DNA of 64,000 nt, from positions 3,658,001 to 3,722,000 of the forward strand of contig NZ_CP058579.1 of NCBI RefSeq assembly GCF_013402875.1, read 5' to 3'. Position 1 is the stretch's first letter. Every line of letters starts with the position of its first letter. Shown here one piece after another: positions 42,008-51,634 of this stretch. The position numbers and the translations under genes were made by a program. The notes below the pieces were generated by a model that saw nothing but the letters and a program-made list of their open reading frames with translations, did not search any database and was not told where the DNA came from. This DNA comes from Halorarum salinum. GTDB lineage: Archaea; Halobacteriota; Halobacteria; Halobacteriales; Haloferacaceae.

Positions 42008-42141
42008 ATCGGCTGCGGTGCTCGTCCCTCGCGCGCGTCGTGCTCGCCCCACGAGGGGGCTCGCGTCGCGCGCGCCGGCAGGCTGGTTCGTATGCCGACC
42101 GACGCCGAAAAAATCCGTTCGCGAAACGCCGTGGACCCGAC

Positions 42142-43365
42142 TCAGTCGAACCCGTCCGTGCCGGGCACGAGGTGCTCCTCGACGACGTCCTCGTCGAGTT
42201 CGACGCCGAGGCCGGGTTCGGTCGGCACGTCGACGTAGCCGTCCTCGATGACCGGCTCCTCGCGGGTGAGCAGGTCGTCCCACCAGTCGACCTCGAGCGC
42301 GTGGTACTCCAGCACGTCGGCGTTCGGAATCGCGGCGCAGAGGTGGACGCAGGCCATCGTCCCGACCGGGCTGCAGACGTTGTGCGGCGAGAACGGGATG
42401 TAGCGCTCCTCCGCGCGGTCCGCGACGCGCTTGGACTCCGCCAGACCCCCGAGCGTCGTCGGGTCCGGGGTCGCGACGTCCACCGCGTAGTCGTCGAGCA
42501 GTTCGGTCAGTTCGTGGACGCGGAACCGGTTCTCGCCGGTCGCGGTCGGGGTGGCGGTCGCCCGGGCGACCTCCCGCTGGGCGCGCGTCTCCTCCGGCGG
42601 CACCGGGTCCTCGAGCCACATCAGGTCGTAGGGTTCGAGCTTCCGCGCCAGGCGCTTGGCGCTCTCGACGGTGTAGTCCCAGTGGCAGTCGAACGCGAGG
42701 TCGACGTCGTAGCCGACCGCCTCCCGGACCGCGTCGACGACCTCGACCTTGTGCCGGACGGCGGCGTTCGAGAGCCGGCCGTTGGCGGGGTCCGGGTCGT
42801 TGTCCATCTCCATGTCGAGGTCGAACTTGATGGCGGTGAATCCCATGTCGAGCACGCGCTCGGCCTCGGCCGCGTACGCCTCGGGCGTGTACGCCTCCTC
42901 GTCCGCGTACTCGGTGAACCCGCCCTCGTCGACGGCGTACGCCTCGCCCGCGTGGCAGTCGCAGTAGATGCGCACCCGGTCGCGGTACTTCGAGCCGAGC
43001 AACTGGTAGACGGGGACGTCGAGAATCTTCCCCGCGACGTCCCACAGCGCGATCTCGATGCCCGACGCCGCGGTGACGACCTTCCCGGTCGTGCCGCCGT
43101 GGCCCGACATCTCCTGCACGATGAGCCGGAACAGTCGCTCCACGTCCAGCGGGTTCTCCCCGACGAGGAAGCGGTTGGTGTACTCGATGATCTCGGGGAC
43201 GCCGCCGCCCCGGTACGACTCGCCGACGCCCGTCACGCCCGCGTCGGTGTGCACCTTCACCAGGTTCCACTCGAAGTTCCCCTCGACCGCCGCGGACTCG
43301 ATCCCGGTGATCTCGACGTCCGCCCCCTCCGGCCGCTCCGTCGCATGGTTGGAGTAATCCCTCAT
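42142..43365 (-). CDS. enolase-superfamily sugar-acid dehydratase-like protein
   Basis: 407 residues. Lys180-x-Asp182 in TAIKFDLD replaces KxK; metal ligands are Asp226, Glu252 and Glu278; His228 follows the first ligand (FDCHWDY), and Asp301-His328 form the second acid-base pair (SPHNVCSP). The Asp-x-His pattern is that of galactonate/gluconate-type dehydratases. Probably dehydrates an aldonate to a 2-keto-3-deoxy acid. A TATA-like box (43392-43399, minus) lies about 30 bases upstream. Confidence 0.85.
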   Translation of the reverse strand: MRDYSNHATERPEGADVEITGIESAAVEGNFEWNLVKVHTDAGVTGVGESYRGGGVPEIIEYTNRFLVGENPLDVERLFRLIVQEMSGHGGTTGKVVTAASGIEIALWDVAGKILDVPVYQLLGSKYRDRVRIYCDCHAGEAYAVDEGGFTEYADEEAYTPEAYAAEAERVLDMGFTAIKFDLDMEMDNDPDPANGRLSNAAVRHKVEVVDAVREAVGYDVDLAFDCHWDYTVESAKRLARKLEPYDLMWLEDPVPPEETRAQREVARATATPTATGENRFRVHELTELLDDYAVDVATPDPTTLGGLAESKRVADRAEERYIPFSPHNVCSPVGTMACVHLCAAIPNADVLEYHALEVDWWDDLLTREEPVIEDGYVDVPTEPGLGVELDEDVVEEHLVPGTDGFD

Positions 43366-43460
43366 TCGGTAGTGGCTCCCACGGGCCCGGGCTTATGGCC
43401 TTGGGTTCCGCGAAATATCTCTTCGACGCGAGCGCGTCGCCCGGACGGACGGCGAACCGG

Positions 43461-44432
43461 TCAGACGACCTGGTTCCGCAGGTCGCGGTGCTCGCCGTCC
43501 GCCTCGACGTGCTCGAGGTTCTCGATGAGTATCCCCGCGACCCGCTCCCAGTACTTCGGCGTGTGGCCCGCCGCGTGGGGGGTGAGAAAGACGTTCTCCA
43601 TCGACCAGAGCGGGTGGTCCTCCGGCAGCGGCTCCGGGTCCGTCACGTCGAGGGCGGCGCCGTGGATCCGGTTCCACCGCAGCGCGTCGACCAGCGCGTC
43701 CGTGTCGAGGACCCCGCCGCGGGCGACGTTGACGACGACCGCGTCCGGCGGGAGCGTCCGCAGTTCCTCCGCGCCGACGAGCCCCTCCGTCGTCCCGGTG
43801 AGCGGGCACGCGAGCACGAGCACGTCGGTCCGCGCCAGCGCGTCCGCGAACTCCGCCTCGCCGTACCCGATCACCTCGTCGGTCGGGCCGCCCTTCCCCG
43901 GCGAGTAGCGGACGCCGACGGTCTCGACGCCGAACGGCTCCAGCCGACGGACGATCGCCTCGCCGATGGCCCCCAGGCCGACGACGGTGACGGTCCGCCC
44001 CTCGAGCTCCCCGAACGACTGGAACCGGCGCCACTCGCGGCGCCGCTGCCGGCGGAGCCCCTCGTCGAGCCGTCTGGTGAACATCAGCAGCCACCCGATC
44101 ACGTGTTCGGCCATGTTCGGGCCGTGGACCCCCGAGGCGTTCGTGACCGCAACCCCGGCGTCCTCGAAGGCGTCCAGCGGGAGGTGGTTGACCCCCGCCG
44201 TCGTGCAGGCGAACAGTTCGAGCCGCGGAGCGGCTCGGACCGTCTCCGCGTCGAGCGCCTTCCCGGTGACGACCTCCGCACGCGGGACGAGTTCCCGCAC
44301 CTCGGCCGGCATGCGGGCGTGCTCGACCGTCGCGTCCGGCAGCCCGTCCCGGAGGATCTCCACGTAGTCGGCGGCCGGGACGGCGTGCGCGTCGTCGTCG
44401 AGCACGACGATGTGGGGCGTGTCCGTGTCCAT
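43461..44432 (-). CDS. D-2-hydroxyacid dehydrogenase (NAD(P))
   Basis: 323 residues. NAD motif VVGLGAIGEAIVRRL; catalytic Arg in VNVARGGVLDTDAL, Glu in DPEPLPEDHPLW and His in LTPHAAGHT. Interconverts a D-2-hydroxy acid and its 2-keto acid, for example D-lactate and pyruvate or glyoxylate and glycolate. Starts at MDTDTPHIVVLDDDA; upstream residues are Arg/Pro-rich. Same strand as its neighbours on both sides. Confidence 0.92.
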   Translation of the reverse strand: MDTDTPHIVVLDDDAHAVPAADYVEILRDGLPDATVEHARMPAEVRELVPRAEVVTGKALDAETVRAAPRLELFACTTAGVNHLPLDAFEDAGVAVTNASGVHGPNMAEHVIGWLLMFTRRLDEGLRRQRRREWRRFQSFGELEGRTVTVVGLGAIGEAIVRRLEPFGVETVGVRYSPGKGGPTDEVIGYGEAEFADALARTDVLVLACPLTGTTEGLVGAEELRTLPPDAVVVNVARGGVLDTDALVDALRWNRIHGAALDVTDPEPLPEDHPLWSMENVFLTPHAAGHTPKYWERVAGILIENLEHVEADGEHRDLRNQVV

Positions 44433-44567
44433 GGCTGAGCGGCGGTCCGCGTCGGGACCGTCCGGCCGGAACGTACTCGGCCGGGCGTACAAGTACCCGC
44501 GGGGTCCGGCAACGGGCGCGGGCCGAACCCCGGACGGGGATCACGATTTCGCGCCCGGCGGGGCGGC

Positions 44568-45821
44568 TCACGCGTCGGCTCGAACGGGCGGCGCGCGGTG
44601 GACCAGGAACAGGCAGCCGATGCCGGCGGCCGCCGCGAGCACGCTCGTCGCGACGCCGACCGACCGGACCGCCGACGCGAACCCGAGCCGCGGCGCCGCG
44701 AGCGCGATGGCCCCGCCCATGAGGATCGGCGCGAGCGTCGCGCTCAGGCGCCCGACGCCCTCCCCCACGCTCACCAGGCCGCCGCGCCGGGCCGGGTCGG
44801 CCATGTTCGTGATGACGCTCCGGTACAGCGAGAGGACGACCCCGAACCCAGTGCCCATCGTGACCGCGCCGACGAACGCGGCGACGAGCGTCCCAGCGAC
44901 GAACACGAGGCTGAGCCCGACGGCCATCGCGACGTTCATCGCCACGAGCGGCCACAGCCGGCTGTCGAACCGCTCGGTGATGCGGCCGGCCTGGCTCGCG
45001 GCGAGCGCGAAGCTGAGGCTACTGAGCGCCGCGAGGACGCCCGCCTGGACCGGCGTGCCGCCGACGAGGTCGACGACGACGATCGAGTTGTACGTGAGGA
45101 ACCCGAGCCAGACGAACATCGGCGTCCCGCGCGCGACGACCATCGCCCAGGCGCGCCGCTGGGAGACGAGCGCCCACAGCTCCCGGAGCTGCGTCCGGAC
45201 GTCCCGCCCGTCGTCATCGGCGTCGGCCTCGGGGTCGACCGGCTCCTCGAACCACAGGTACACGACCGCCGCGATGGGGAACGCGACAGCGTACAGCAGG
45301 AACGGGTACTGCCACGCGAGCACGACCAGCGCGCCCGCCGCGAGCGGGAACGCCGTCTGGGCCACGCCGGTCCCCGTGAAGCGGAGCCCCTGCGCGGTCG
45401 CCTCCTTCGTCCCGGTGTAGAGGTCGCCGATGCTCGTGATGATGATCGGGGTGAGCGCGGCGAAGCCGACGCCCTGGAGCATCCGCAGCCCGAGCGCGAC
45501 GCGGAAGTCCGTCGTGAGCGCGATGGCGGACCCGGCCGCGCCGAACCACAGGAGCCCGAAGAGGATGACGGGGCGTCGCCCGAGCCGGTCGGCGATCACG
45601 CCCGCGACGGGGATCACGACGACGGCGGGGCCGGTGAACGCCGACATCAGCAGGCCCACGTTCGCCGTCGTCGTCCCGAGCGGGTCGACGAGCGAGCCGA
45701 GCACCGGCGAGAGGAGCGCCGTTCCCAGCGCCGGGAGCACGTTCGCGAGGAGCAACAGCTGGAACGGCCGCTCGCGGAGCACCTCGGCGTCGCTCCCGAC
45801 GATCGACGAGAGGGGTGCCAC
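44568..45821 (-). CDS. MFS transporter
   Basis: 417 residues with 12 predicted spans. Motif A is present in the loop GVIADRLGRRPVILF. Exporter or importer of a small molecule; substrate unknown. It sits between the D-2-hydroxyacid dehydrogenase and the L-2-hydroxyglutarate oxidase, so an organic acid is a fair guess. Confidence 0.9.
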   Translation of the reverse strand: MAPLSSIVGSDAEVLRERPFQLLLLANVLPALGTALLSPVLGSLVDPLGTTTANVGLLMSAFTGPAVVVIPVAGVIADRLGRRPVILFGLLWFGAAGSAIALTTDFRVALGLRMLQGVGFAALTPIIITSIGDLYTGTKEATAQGLRFTGTGVAQTAFPLAAGALVVLAWQYPFLLYAVAFPIAAVVYLWFEEPVDPEADADDDGRDVRTQLRELWALVSQRRAWAMVVARGTPMFVWLGFLTYNSIVVVDLVGGTPVQAGVLAALSSLSFALAASQAGRITERFDSRLWPLVAMNVAMAVGLSLVFVAGTLVAAFVGAVTMGTGFGVVLSLYRSVITNMADPARRGGLVSVGEGVGRLSATLAPILMGGAIALAAPRLGFASAVRSVGVATSVLAAAAGIGCLFLVHRAPPVRADA

Positions 45822-45904
45822 GGCGTCAGCGCCCCCGGCCCGGCCCCTCGGCGATCCCCCTCCGGGAGTCGCCCCGACCCGAACGCGAGGCGGTTCCGCC
45901 CGAG

Positions 45905-47113
45905 TTACCTGTCAAGGTTCTCCAGAACCGCGTCCGAGAGGTGGTCCCCGAACGGGAGCGAGCAGGTGAGCCCGGGCGAGACGGCGTTGAGGACGTGCGT
46001 GGAGTCGCCGGCGTGCTCGAACAGCGGGTCCTTGACCAGGTCGCCGTCCTCGCTCACGAGCTGTGCCCGGATGCCGGCGTAGCTCCTCGTGAAGTCGTCG
46101 GCCTCGGCCCCGGGGACGAGCCGCCGCGCGGCCTCGACGAACTTCCCCTTCCGGTAGGACCTGTTGAGTTCGTCCCATCCGACCTTCAGTATCTTCGGGT
46201 CGGCCATCAGCCGCCGGAAGCCGCGGTAGCCGAGCGTCTCCGCGAGTTCGCGTGGGTTCACGTCGGTGTTCCCGTAGGCCTCGCGGCCGAACGCCAGCAC
46301 CGCGTTCGGCCCGACGATGACCTTGCCGTCGGTGCGCCGGGTGAAGTGGACGCCGAGGAACGGCAGGTCCGGGTCCGGCGTCGGGTAGATCATCGTCTCG
46401 CAGAGGTGGCGCCGCTCGGGGACGACCTCGTAGTACTCCCCGCGGAACGGGACGACCTGGAGCCCCTCGCCGACGCCGAACTCCGCGGCGACGTGGTCGG
46501 CGTGGAGCCCGGCGGCGTTGACGACGTACCCCGCCCGTAGCTCCCCGGAGGTGGTGTCGAGCCGGAAGCCGTCGAGGTCCCGCCGGACGTCGTCGACGCG
46601 GGTGCCGGTGTAGAGGTCGACGCCGCGGTCCGCGAGATCGCGGGCGAGCGAGTAGACGTACTGCTGGGAGTCGATGGAGGCCGCCCCCGGCGCGTACAGC
46701 GCCGCCTGCCCCGTCGCGTGCGGCTCGTGTTCGGCGATGGCGTCCGGCTCGTACAGGAGTTCGGTCCCGACTCCGTTCTCGGTCGCCCGCTCCTGCATGG
46801 TCTCGAGGTGCGCCTCCTCGCGGTCGTTCCGGGCGACGACGAGGACGCCGAAATCCTCGATCGGAACGCCGTGTTCGGCCGCGTACTCCTTCATCCGGCG
46901 GGTCCCTTCGGTGGCGAACCTCGCCTTCAGCGAGCCGGGTTCGTAGTTGAACCCCGGGTGGAGTACCCCCGAGTTGCGGCCGCTCTGGTGGGCCGCGAGG
47001 TGGTGCTCCTTCTCGACGACGGCGACGTCGAGGTCCGACTTCGACGCGAGCGACCGCGCCACCGAACAGCCGACGCAGCCGCCGCCGACGACGACGATGT
47101 CGTGAGCGGTCAT
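45905..47113 (-). CDS. lhgO: L-2-hydroxyglutarate oxidase-like FAD enzyme
   Basis: 402 residues. FAD motif VVVGGGCVGCSVARSL; the family block HLAAHQSGRNSGVLHPGFNY and SYAGIRAQLVSEDGDLVKDP identify the LhgO/YgaF group of the DAO superfamily. Oxidises L-2-hydroxyglutarate to 2-oxoglutarate. Glutamate dehydrogenase, which uses 2-oxoglutarate, lies two genes upstream. Confidence 0.9.
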   Translation of the reverse strand: MTAHDIVVVGGGCVGCSVARSLASKSDLDVAVVEKEHHLAAHQSGRNSGVLHPGFNYEPGSLKARFATEGTRRMKEYAAEHGVPIEDFGVLVVARNDREEAHLETMQERATENGVGTELLYEPDAIAEHEPHATGQAALYAPGAASIDSQQYVYSLARDLADRGVDLYTGTRVDDVRRDLDGFRLDTTSGELRAGYVVNAAGLHADHVAAEFGVGEGLQVVPFRGEYYEVVPERRHLCETMIYPTPDPDLPFLGVHFTRRTDGKVIVGPNAVLAFGREAYGNTDVNPRELAETLGYRGFRRLMADPKILKVGWDELNRSYRKGKFVEAARRLVPGAEADDFTRSYAGIRAQLVSEDGDLVKDPLFEHAGDSTHVLNAVSPGLTCSLPFGDHLSDAVLENLDR

Positions 47114-47245
47114 GCGTCGGGGTCCGGGACGAAGGTTGATAACCCCTGACTTGTCGGGGACTTTCGCGACGGCCGGTCCGACCCGTGGGCCGCGGTCCGG
47201 CCGTCGGGGTCGTCCGCCGACGACGGGTGAGCGCGTTCCGCGCCG

Positions 47246-48295
47246 TCAGCGGGAACTCACGTGGGCGGCCACGTCGAGCAGCCGGTTGGAGAAGCCGTAC
47301 TCGTTGTCGTACCAGGCGAGCACCTTCGCCAGGCCGTCCTCGCCCACGACGTTCGTCGAGTTCAGGTCGACGTACGAGGAGAACGGCAGCCCCAGGATGT
47401 CGCGCGAGACGACTTCGTCGTCGGTGTAGCCCAGCACGCCCGCGAGCGGCCCGTCGTCCGCGGCCGCCCGGAAGGCGTCGTTGATCTCCTCGGCGCCCGG
47501 CGAACCCTCGAGATCGACCACGAAGTCCGTGACCGAGCCGTTCGGCACGGGGACGCGCATCGCCATCCCGTCGAGTTTCCCCTCGAGGCCGGGCAGGATC
47601 TCGGTCGTCGCCTTCGCCGCGCCGGTCGAGGTCGGCACGATGTTCTCGGCGGCCGCGCGGCCGCGGCGGGTCTTCCCCTTCGGCCCGTCGACGAGGTTCT
47701 GGGAGCCGGTGTAGGCGTGGACCGTCGTGAGCATGCCGTGGGCGAGGCCGAACTCGTCGTCGAGCACCTTCGCGACCGGCGTCACGGAGTTGGTCGTACA
47801 GGAGGCGTTCGAGACGACCGACTCGCCGTCGTACTCCCCGTGGTTGACGCCGTAGACGAGCTGTTTGACCGGGGTCTCGCCCTTCGGCGGCGCGGAGACG
47901 ACGACCACGTCCGCGCCCGCCTCCACGTGCCGGGCGGCGTCCTCGTGGGTCCGGAACACGCCGGTGCACTCGAGCACCACGTCCGCGTCGAGTTCGTCCC
48001 ACGGGAGCTCCCCGGGGTCCTGCTCGTCGAGCACCGGCACCGCCGTGTCGCCGAGGACGAGCTCCCCGCTCGCGTCGTCGTAGGACAGCCCGTCGAGCCG
48101 ACCCATGACCGAGTCGTAGCTCGCGAGGTAGCGCATCTCCTCGCCGTCCATCACGTCGTTGACGCCGACGAGTTCGATCCGCGGGTCCGACCGCACTGCC
48201 CGGAACACGTTCCGGCCGATGCGGCCGAAGCCGTTCAGGCCGACCCGGACGGGGTCGGCGACGTCCGCGTCCGCGGCGAGGTTCGATTTACTCAT
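47246..48295 (-). CDS. gap: glyceraldehyde-3-phosphate dehydrogenase, bacterial (class I) type
   Basis: 349 residues. NAD motif VGLNGFGRIGRNVFRA; catalytic Cys166 in SNASCTTNS; WYDNEYGFSNR near the C-terminus. Bacterial type, distinct from the archaeal class II enzyme. Haloarchaea use this type mainly for sugar breakdown. Between lhgO and glutamate dehydrogenase on the same strand. Confidence 0.95.
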   Translation of the reverse strand: MSKSNLAADADVADPVRVGLNGFGRIGRNVFRAVRSDPRIELVGVNDVMDGEEMRYLASYDSVMGRLDGLSYDDASGELVLGDTAVPVLDEQDPGELPWDELDADVVLECTGVFRTHEDAARHVEAGADVVVVSAPPKGETPVKQLVYGVNHGEYDGESVVSNASCTTNSVTPVAKVLDDEFGLAHGMLTTVHAYTGSQNLVDGPKGKTRRGRAAAENIVPTSTGAAKATTEILPGLEGKLDGMAMRVPVPNGSVTDFVVDLEGSPGAEEINDAFRAAADDGPLAGVLGYTDDEVVSRDILGLPFSSYVDLNSTNVVGEDGLAKVLAWYDNEYGFSNRLLDVAAHVSSR

Positions 48296-48387
48296 GTTCG
48301 AATAACCGACGCGGTCGGACTTAAATTGTCGTCATGGCGGGGCGGCGGCCCGCGGCACGCGGGGGTGACCCGCGGGACGCCGCCCGG

Positions 48388-49692
48388 TCAGGGCCAGATC
48401 CCGCGCGCCTCGTGCGCGCGACCGACCCTGTCGAGCGCGACGACGTACGCCGCGTCGCGCCACGTCACGCCGCGCTCCTCGACCACCGCCTCGACAGCCT
48501 CCCACGCGGCCGTCATCTCCGACTCGAGTTCGCGGTGGACCCGTTCGAGCGACCACGACCGCCGGTTGATGTCCTGGAGCCACTCGAAGTACGAGACGGT
48601 GACGCCGCCGGCGTTCGCCAGGATGTCGGGGACGACGGGGACGTCCCGTTCCGCGAGGATGGCGTCGGCCGCGCTCGTCGTCGGCCCGTTCGCCCCCTCG
48701 ACGACCATCGTCGCCCGCACGTCGTCGGCGTTCGCCCCGGTGAGGACGTTGCCGACCGCCGCGGGGATCAGCACGTCGACGTCGAGTTCGAGCAGTTCCG
48801 CGTTGGTGACGGTGCCCTCCGCGTGCGTCTCGGCGTACCTCGTCACGGCTTCGGGCTCCTCGTCGTGGGAGGGGATCTCGTGGATCGGAATCCCCACCGG
48901 GTCGTAGGCGGCCCCGTTGACGTCGCTGATCGCGACGACGGTCGCTCCCCAGTCGTCGAGCAGGCGGGCGGCGTTCGCGCCGACGCTGCCGAACCCCTGT
49001 ACGGCGACGGTCGTCCCCTCGAGGGGGTAGCCGTAGTGCTTGCACGCCTCGCGGGTGACGATGGCGACGCTGCGGCCGGGCGCCTCCTCGCGCCCCTCCG
49101 ACCCGCCCACCACCGGCGGCTTGCCCGTGACGACGCCGGGGAGCGTCTCGCCCTGCTGCATGCTGTAGGCGTCCATCAGCCACGCCATCGTCTGCGCGTC
49201 GGTGCCCATGTCCGGCGCGGGGATGTCCTTGTTCGGGCCGATCGCGTCGCGGATCTCCTCGGTGAACCGACGGGTGAGCCGTTCGCGCTCGGTCCTGCTC
49301 AGGTCCTTGGGGTCGACGACGACGCCCCCCTTCGCGCCGCCGAACGGGAGGTCCATCACGGCGCACTTCCAGGTCATCCACATCGAGAGGCCGACGCACT
49401 CCTCCCGGGTGACGCCCGGGTGGTAGCGCAGGCCGCCCTTGTACGGCCCGCGGACGCTGTCGTGCTGGACGCGGTAGCCGGTGTACACCGACAGGCTCCC
49501 GTCGTCGCGGACGACCGGGACGTGGACCTCGTGGACGTGCGCGGGGTGTTTCAGGCGCTCGACGATGTTCGGGTCGACCTCGAGGAGGTCGGCCGCGTGT
49601 TCGAGCTGTCGGATCGCCGTCCGCTGTGCCGGTTCCTCGGACCGTTCCCCGCCGTCCGGGAGGGCCCCGGTCGCGGTGGCATCTCCTGTCAT
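48388..49692 (-). CDS. gdhA: glutamate dehydrogenase
   Basis: 434 residues. [15 protein letters not shown] and [13 protein letters not shown] carry the substrate and catalytic lysines; the NAD(P) motif is [17 protein letters not shown]. Interconverts glutamate with 2-oxoglutarate and NH3. Cofactor preference cannot be read safely. The small rubrerythrin-like gene ends 16 bases upstream of its start. Confidence 0.93.
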   Translation of the reverse strand: MTGDATATGALPDGGERSEEPAQRTAIRQLEHAADLLEVDPNIVERLKHPAHVHEVHVPVVRDDGSLSVYTGYRVQHDSVRGPYKGGLRYHPGVTREECVGLSMWMTWKCAVMDLPFGGAKGGVVVDPKDLSRTERERLTRRFTEEIRDAIGPNKDIPAPDMGTDAQTMAWLMDAYSMQQGETLPGVVTGKPPVVGGSEGREEAPGRSVAIVTREACKHYGYPLEGTTVAVQGFGSVGANAARLLDDWGATVVAISDVNGAAYDPVGIPIHEIPSHDEEPEAVTRYAETHAEGTVTNAELLELDVDVLIPAAVGNVLTGANADDVRATMVVEGANGPTTSAADAILAERDVPVVPDILANAGGVTVSYFEWLQDINRRSWSLERVHRELESEMTAAWEAVEAVVEERGVTWRDAAYVVALDRVGRAHEARGIWP

Positions 49693-49708
49693 ACGTTCGA
49701 GCCGGCGT

Positions 49709-49852
49709 TCACTCGAGCGACATCGCCCTGTTCTGCATCTCCGCCCCGCAGTCCGGACACTGTCCGGGGTGCGAGTCGGCCGTCACGATCGTCCCGCACT
49801 GCAGGCACTCGTACGCCGACTCGACTCCCTCGTCGGTTGGAACGTCGAACAT
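49709..49852 (-). CDS. rubrerythrin-like zinc/iron ribbon peptide
   Basis: 47 residues: [20 protein letters not shown], then [20 protein letters not shown]. Two CxxC pairs form a rubredoxin-type ribbon. Haloarchaeal peptides of this kind are annotated rubrerythrin-like; function unknown. The start follows a TATA-like box by about 20 bases, so it is probably leaderless. Confidence 0.85.
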   Translation of the reverse strand: MFDVPTDEGVESAYECLQCGTIVTADSHPGQCPDCGAEMQNRAMSLE

Positions 49853-49871
49853 CGGTGGGACATCGGCGTTC

Positions 49872-49880
49872 GATATAAAT
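49872..49880 (-). promoter_or_regulatory. TATA-like box for the 49852 gene
   Basis: Minus strand tttatatcg in an AT-rich stretch (49870-49920). It also holds an inverted repeat TTATTA/TAATAA (49891-49896, 49910-49915) that could be a regulator site. Confidence 0.55.
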
Positions 49881-50062
49881 AATAGATGGGTTATTAGGTC
49901 GATTGAACGTAATAATATACCATGCCGTTCCGCCATACGACCCGCCATCAGGACGAGTCACGCTGGAAGCGGCCCGAGGGTCACGAGTAGGTACTCCATC
50001 AGGCCCGTTTCTAGCGAAACTGCATCCGAAGGAGGGGCTTTCAATTGGGCCGGGGGAGAAGG

Positions 50063-50068
50063 CTTATC
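50063..50068 (+). promoter_or_regulatory. TATA-like box for the Hsp20 gene
   Basis: cttatc lies 25-30 bases before the ATG at 50093. Confidence 0.5.
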
Positions 50069-50092
50069 GGGGTTAACGGGCAAGTCCGGAGC

Positions 50093-50467
50093 ATGCGAGA
50101 CGACCGCGACGACCCCTTCGGCGACATCTTCGACGAGATCGAGCGGATGATGAACCAGATGACGGGCGCCGGCACCCACGGCGGTGACAGCGGGTTCGGC
50201 ACCGAGACGCACGTCTCGGTCCAGCACGAGGACGAGGAGGTGCGACTCCTCGCGGACCTCCCGGGCGTCGGGAAGGACGACATCGACCTGAAGTGCGACG
50301 GCCGGACGCTCACGATCAGCGCCCGCAGCGAGACGCGCCGGTACGACGAGCGCGTCAGGCTCCCGGTCCGCGTCGACGAGCACTCCGCGTCGGCGTCGTT
50401 CAACAACGGCGTCCTCGAGGTCACGTTCGACGCGATGGAGCCGTCGGCCGACATCGACGTCGAGTAG
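50093..50467 (+). CDS. Hsp20/alpha-crystallin small heat-shock protein
   Basis: 124 residues. Alpha-crystallin domain: THVSVQHEDEEVRLLADLPG, DIDLKCDGRTLTISA and the closing SASFNNGVLEVTF. An ATP-independent holdase. The N-terminus (DPFGDIFDEIERMMNQM) is a typical short helical arm. No I-x-I tail is seen at the C-terminus. Confidence 0.92.
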   Translation: MRDDRDDPFGDIFDEIERMMNQMTGAGTHGGDSGFGTETHVSVQHEDEEVRLLADLPGVGKDDIDLKCDGRTLTISARSETRRYDERVRLPVRVDEHSASASFNNGVLEVTFDAMEPSADIDVE

Positions 50468-50536
50468 CCCGCGGGAACCCGAACCGCCGGCCGTCCCCGC
50501 GCCGCCGGAGCGGTCCGGGTCTACCCCCCGGCGCCG

Positions 50537-51427
50537 TCAGCGCCGCCCCGCCGTCCGCCACACCAGGTCGGCGAGGTCCTCGTCGAACCCCTCCTCGTAC
50601 TTCGTCGCCTCGTCCACGGTCGGACGCGCGTTCGTCTCGGAGACGACCACCCTCCCGTCCGTCTCCAGCAGGTCCACGCCGAGCAGCGGGATCGAGAGCG
50701 TCGCAGCGGCACGCTCGGCCAGCCGGCGGCGTTCCGCCGGGAGCGAGACGCCCTCGGCGACGGCGCCGCGGTGGACGTTGTGTTTCCACTTCCCGGCGTC
50801 CGTCCCCGCCGCCGGGAGTCGCCGCTCGACCGCCCCCGCGTACTCGCCGTCGACCACCATCACCCGGTAGTCGCGCGCGTTCGGGAGGAACTCCTGGAGG
50901 AGGTACGACCTGTCGCCGGTGGCGCGGTAGTCGTGGACCAGGTCGAGGTAGTCCGTCGCGCCGAGCAGCGAGTCCGGGTCGGCCGCCTTCGTCACGCCGA
51001 CGCCGCGTGTCGTGGAGTTCGGCTTGAGGACGACGGGATAGCCGAGCGACTCGGCCGCGGCGAGCACCGCGTCCTCGTCGGCGGGGTTGGAGACGAGCGT
51101 CGTCTCGGGCACGGGCAGGCCCGCGTCCGAGAGCGCCGTGAGCACGCCGGCCTTGTTCCGGGAGTCCAGCACCGCGTCGCGGCCGTTCACCCACGGGACG
51201 TCGAGGGCGGCGTCGACGACCGCGCCCTCCATCAGCCGCGAGGGGTACACCCAGCCGACGTCGGCGTCGGGGAACGATTCGACGCAGTCCTCCCCGGTGA
51301 CCGGCAGCACCCGCTCGTCCGGCCGGACGTGGACCACGTCGATGCCGCGCCCGGCGAACCGTTCACGGAGGCGCTCGAACGTCTCCGCCCGCGTCGTCAC
51401 GGCGAGCCGGAGGTCGGTGTCGCTCAC
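50537..51427 (-). CDS. RimK-like ATP-grasp ligase
   Basis: 296 residues from GTG at 51427 (VSDTDLRLAVTT). ATP-grasp blocks: YPVVLKPNSTTRGVGVTKA, LLQEFLPNARDYRVMVVDGE, GKWKHNVHRGA and the metal end LLGVDLLETDGRVVVSETNA. Joins an amino group to a carboxylate, as in RimK or LysX. The acceptor cannot be told. It ends shortly after the convergent Hsp20 gene. Confidence 0.88.
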   Translation of the reverse strand: MSDTDLRLAVTTRAETFERLRERFAGRGIDVVHVRPDERVLPVTGEDCVESFPDADVGWVYPSRLMEGAVVDAALDVPWVNGRDAVLDSRNKAGVLTALSDAGLPVPETTLVSNPADEDAVLAAAESLGYPVVLKPNSTTRGVGVTKAADPDSLLGATDYLDLVHDYRATGDRSYLLQEFLPNARDYRVMVVDGEYAGAVERRLPAAGTDAGKWKHNVHRGAVAEGVSLPAERRRLAERAAATLSIPLLGVDLLETDGRVVVSETNARPTVDEATKYEEGFDEDLADLVWRTAGRR

Positions 51428-51634
51428 GGTGACACGGTGGGAACCGGGGGAGCATAAGCGCCGCCGGTGGCGCGGGGTCGACGCCCTACCCCCAGGAGGT
51501 TCACCCGGACCGTCCGTCCCCGTCGACTTCCCGCCCCGCGGCGGCCGAACGGACGCCGAAACGCGCGGTGTCGGCGCGTTCCGACCCTGGGGGCCGACAG
51601 CCTCTTGCCGTTCCCGGGCCAACCTCGGTTCCCT

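Larger units (their letters stand above)
41731..42141. other. intergenic, 411 bases, with repeats
   Basis: Convergent gap between the two enolase-superfamily genes. It holds an element with inverted ends (41808-41924) and an imperfect direct repeat (41845-41876 and 41971-42007). Frames through it look non-coding. Confidence 0.6.
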
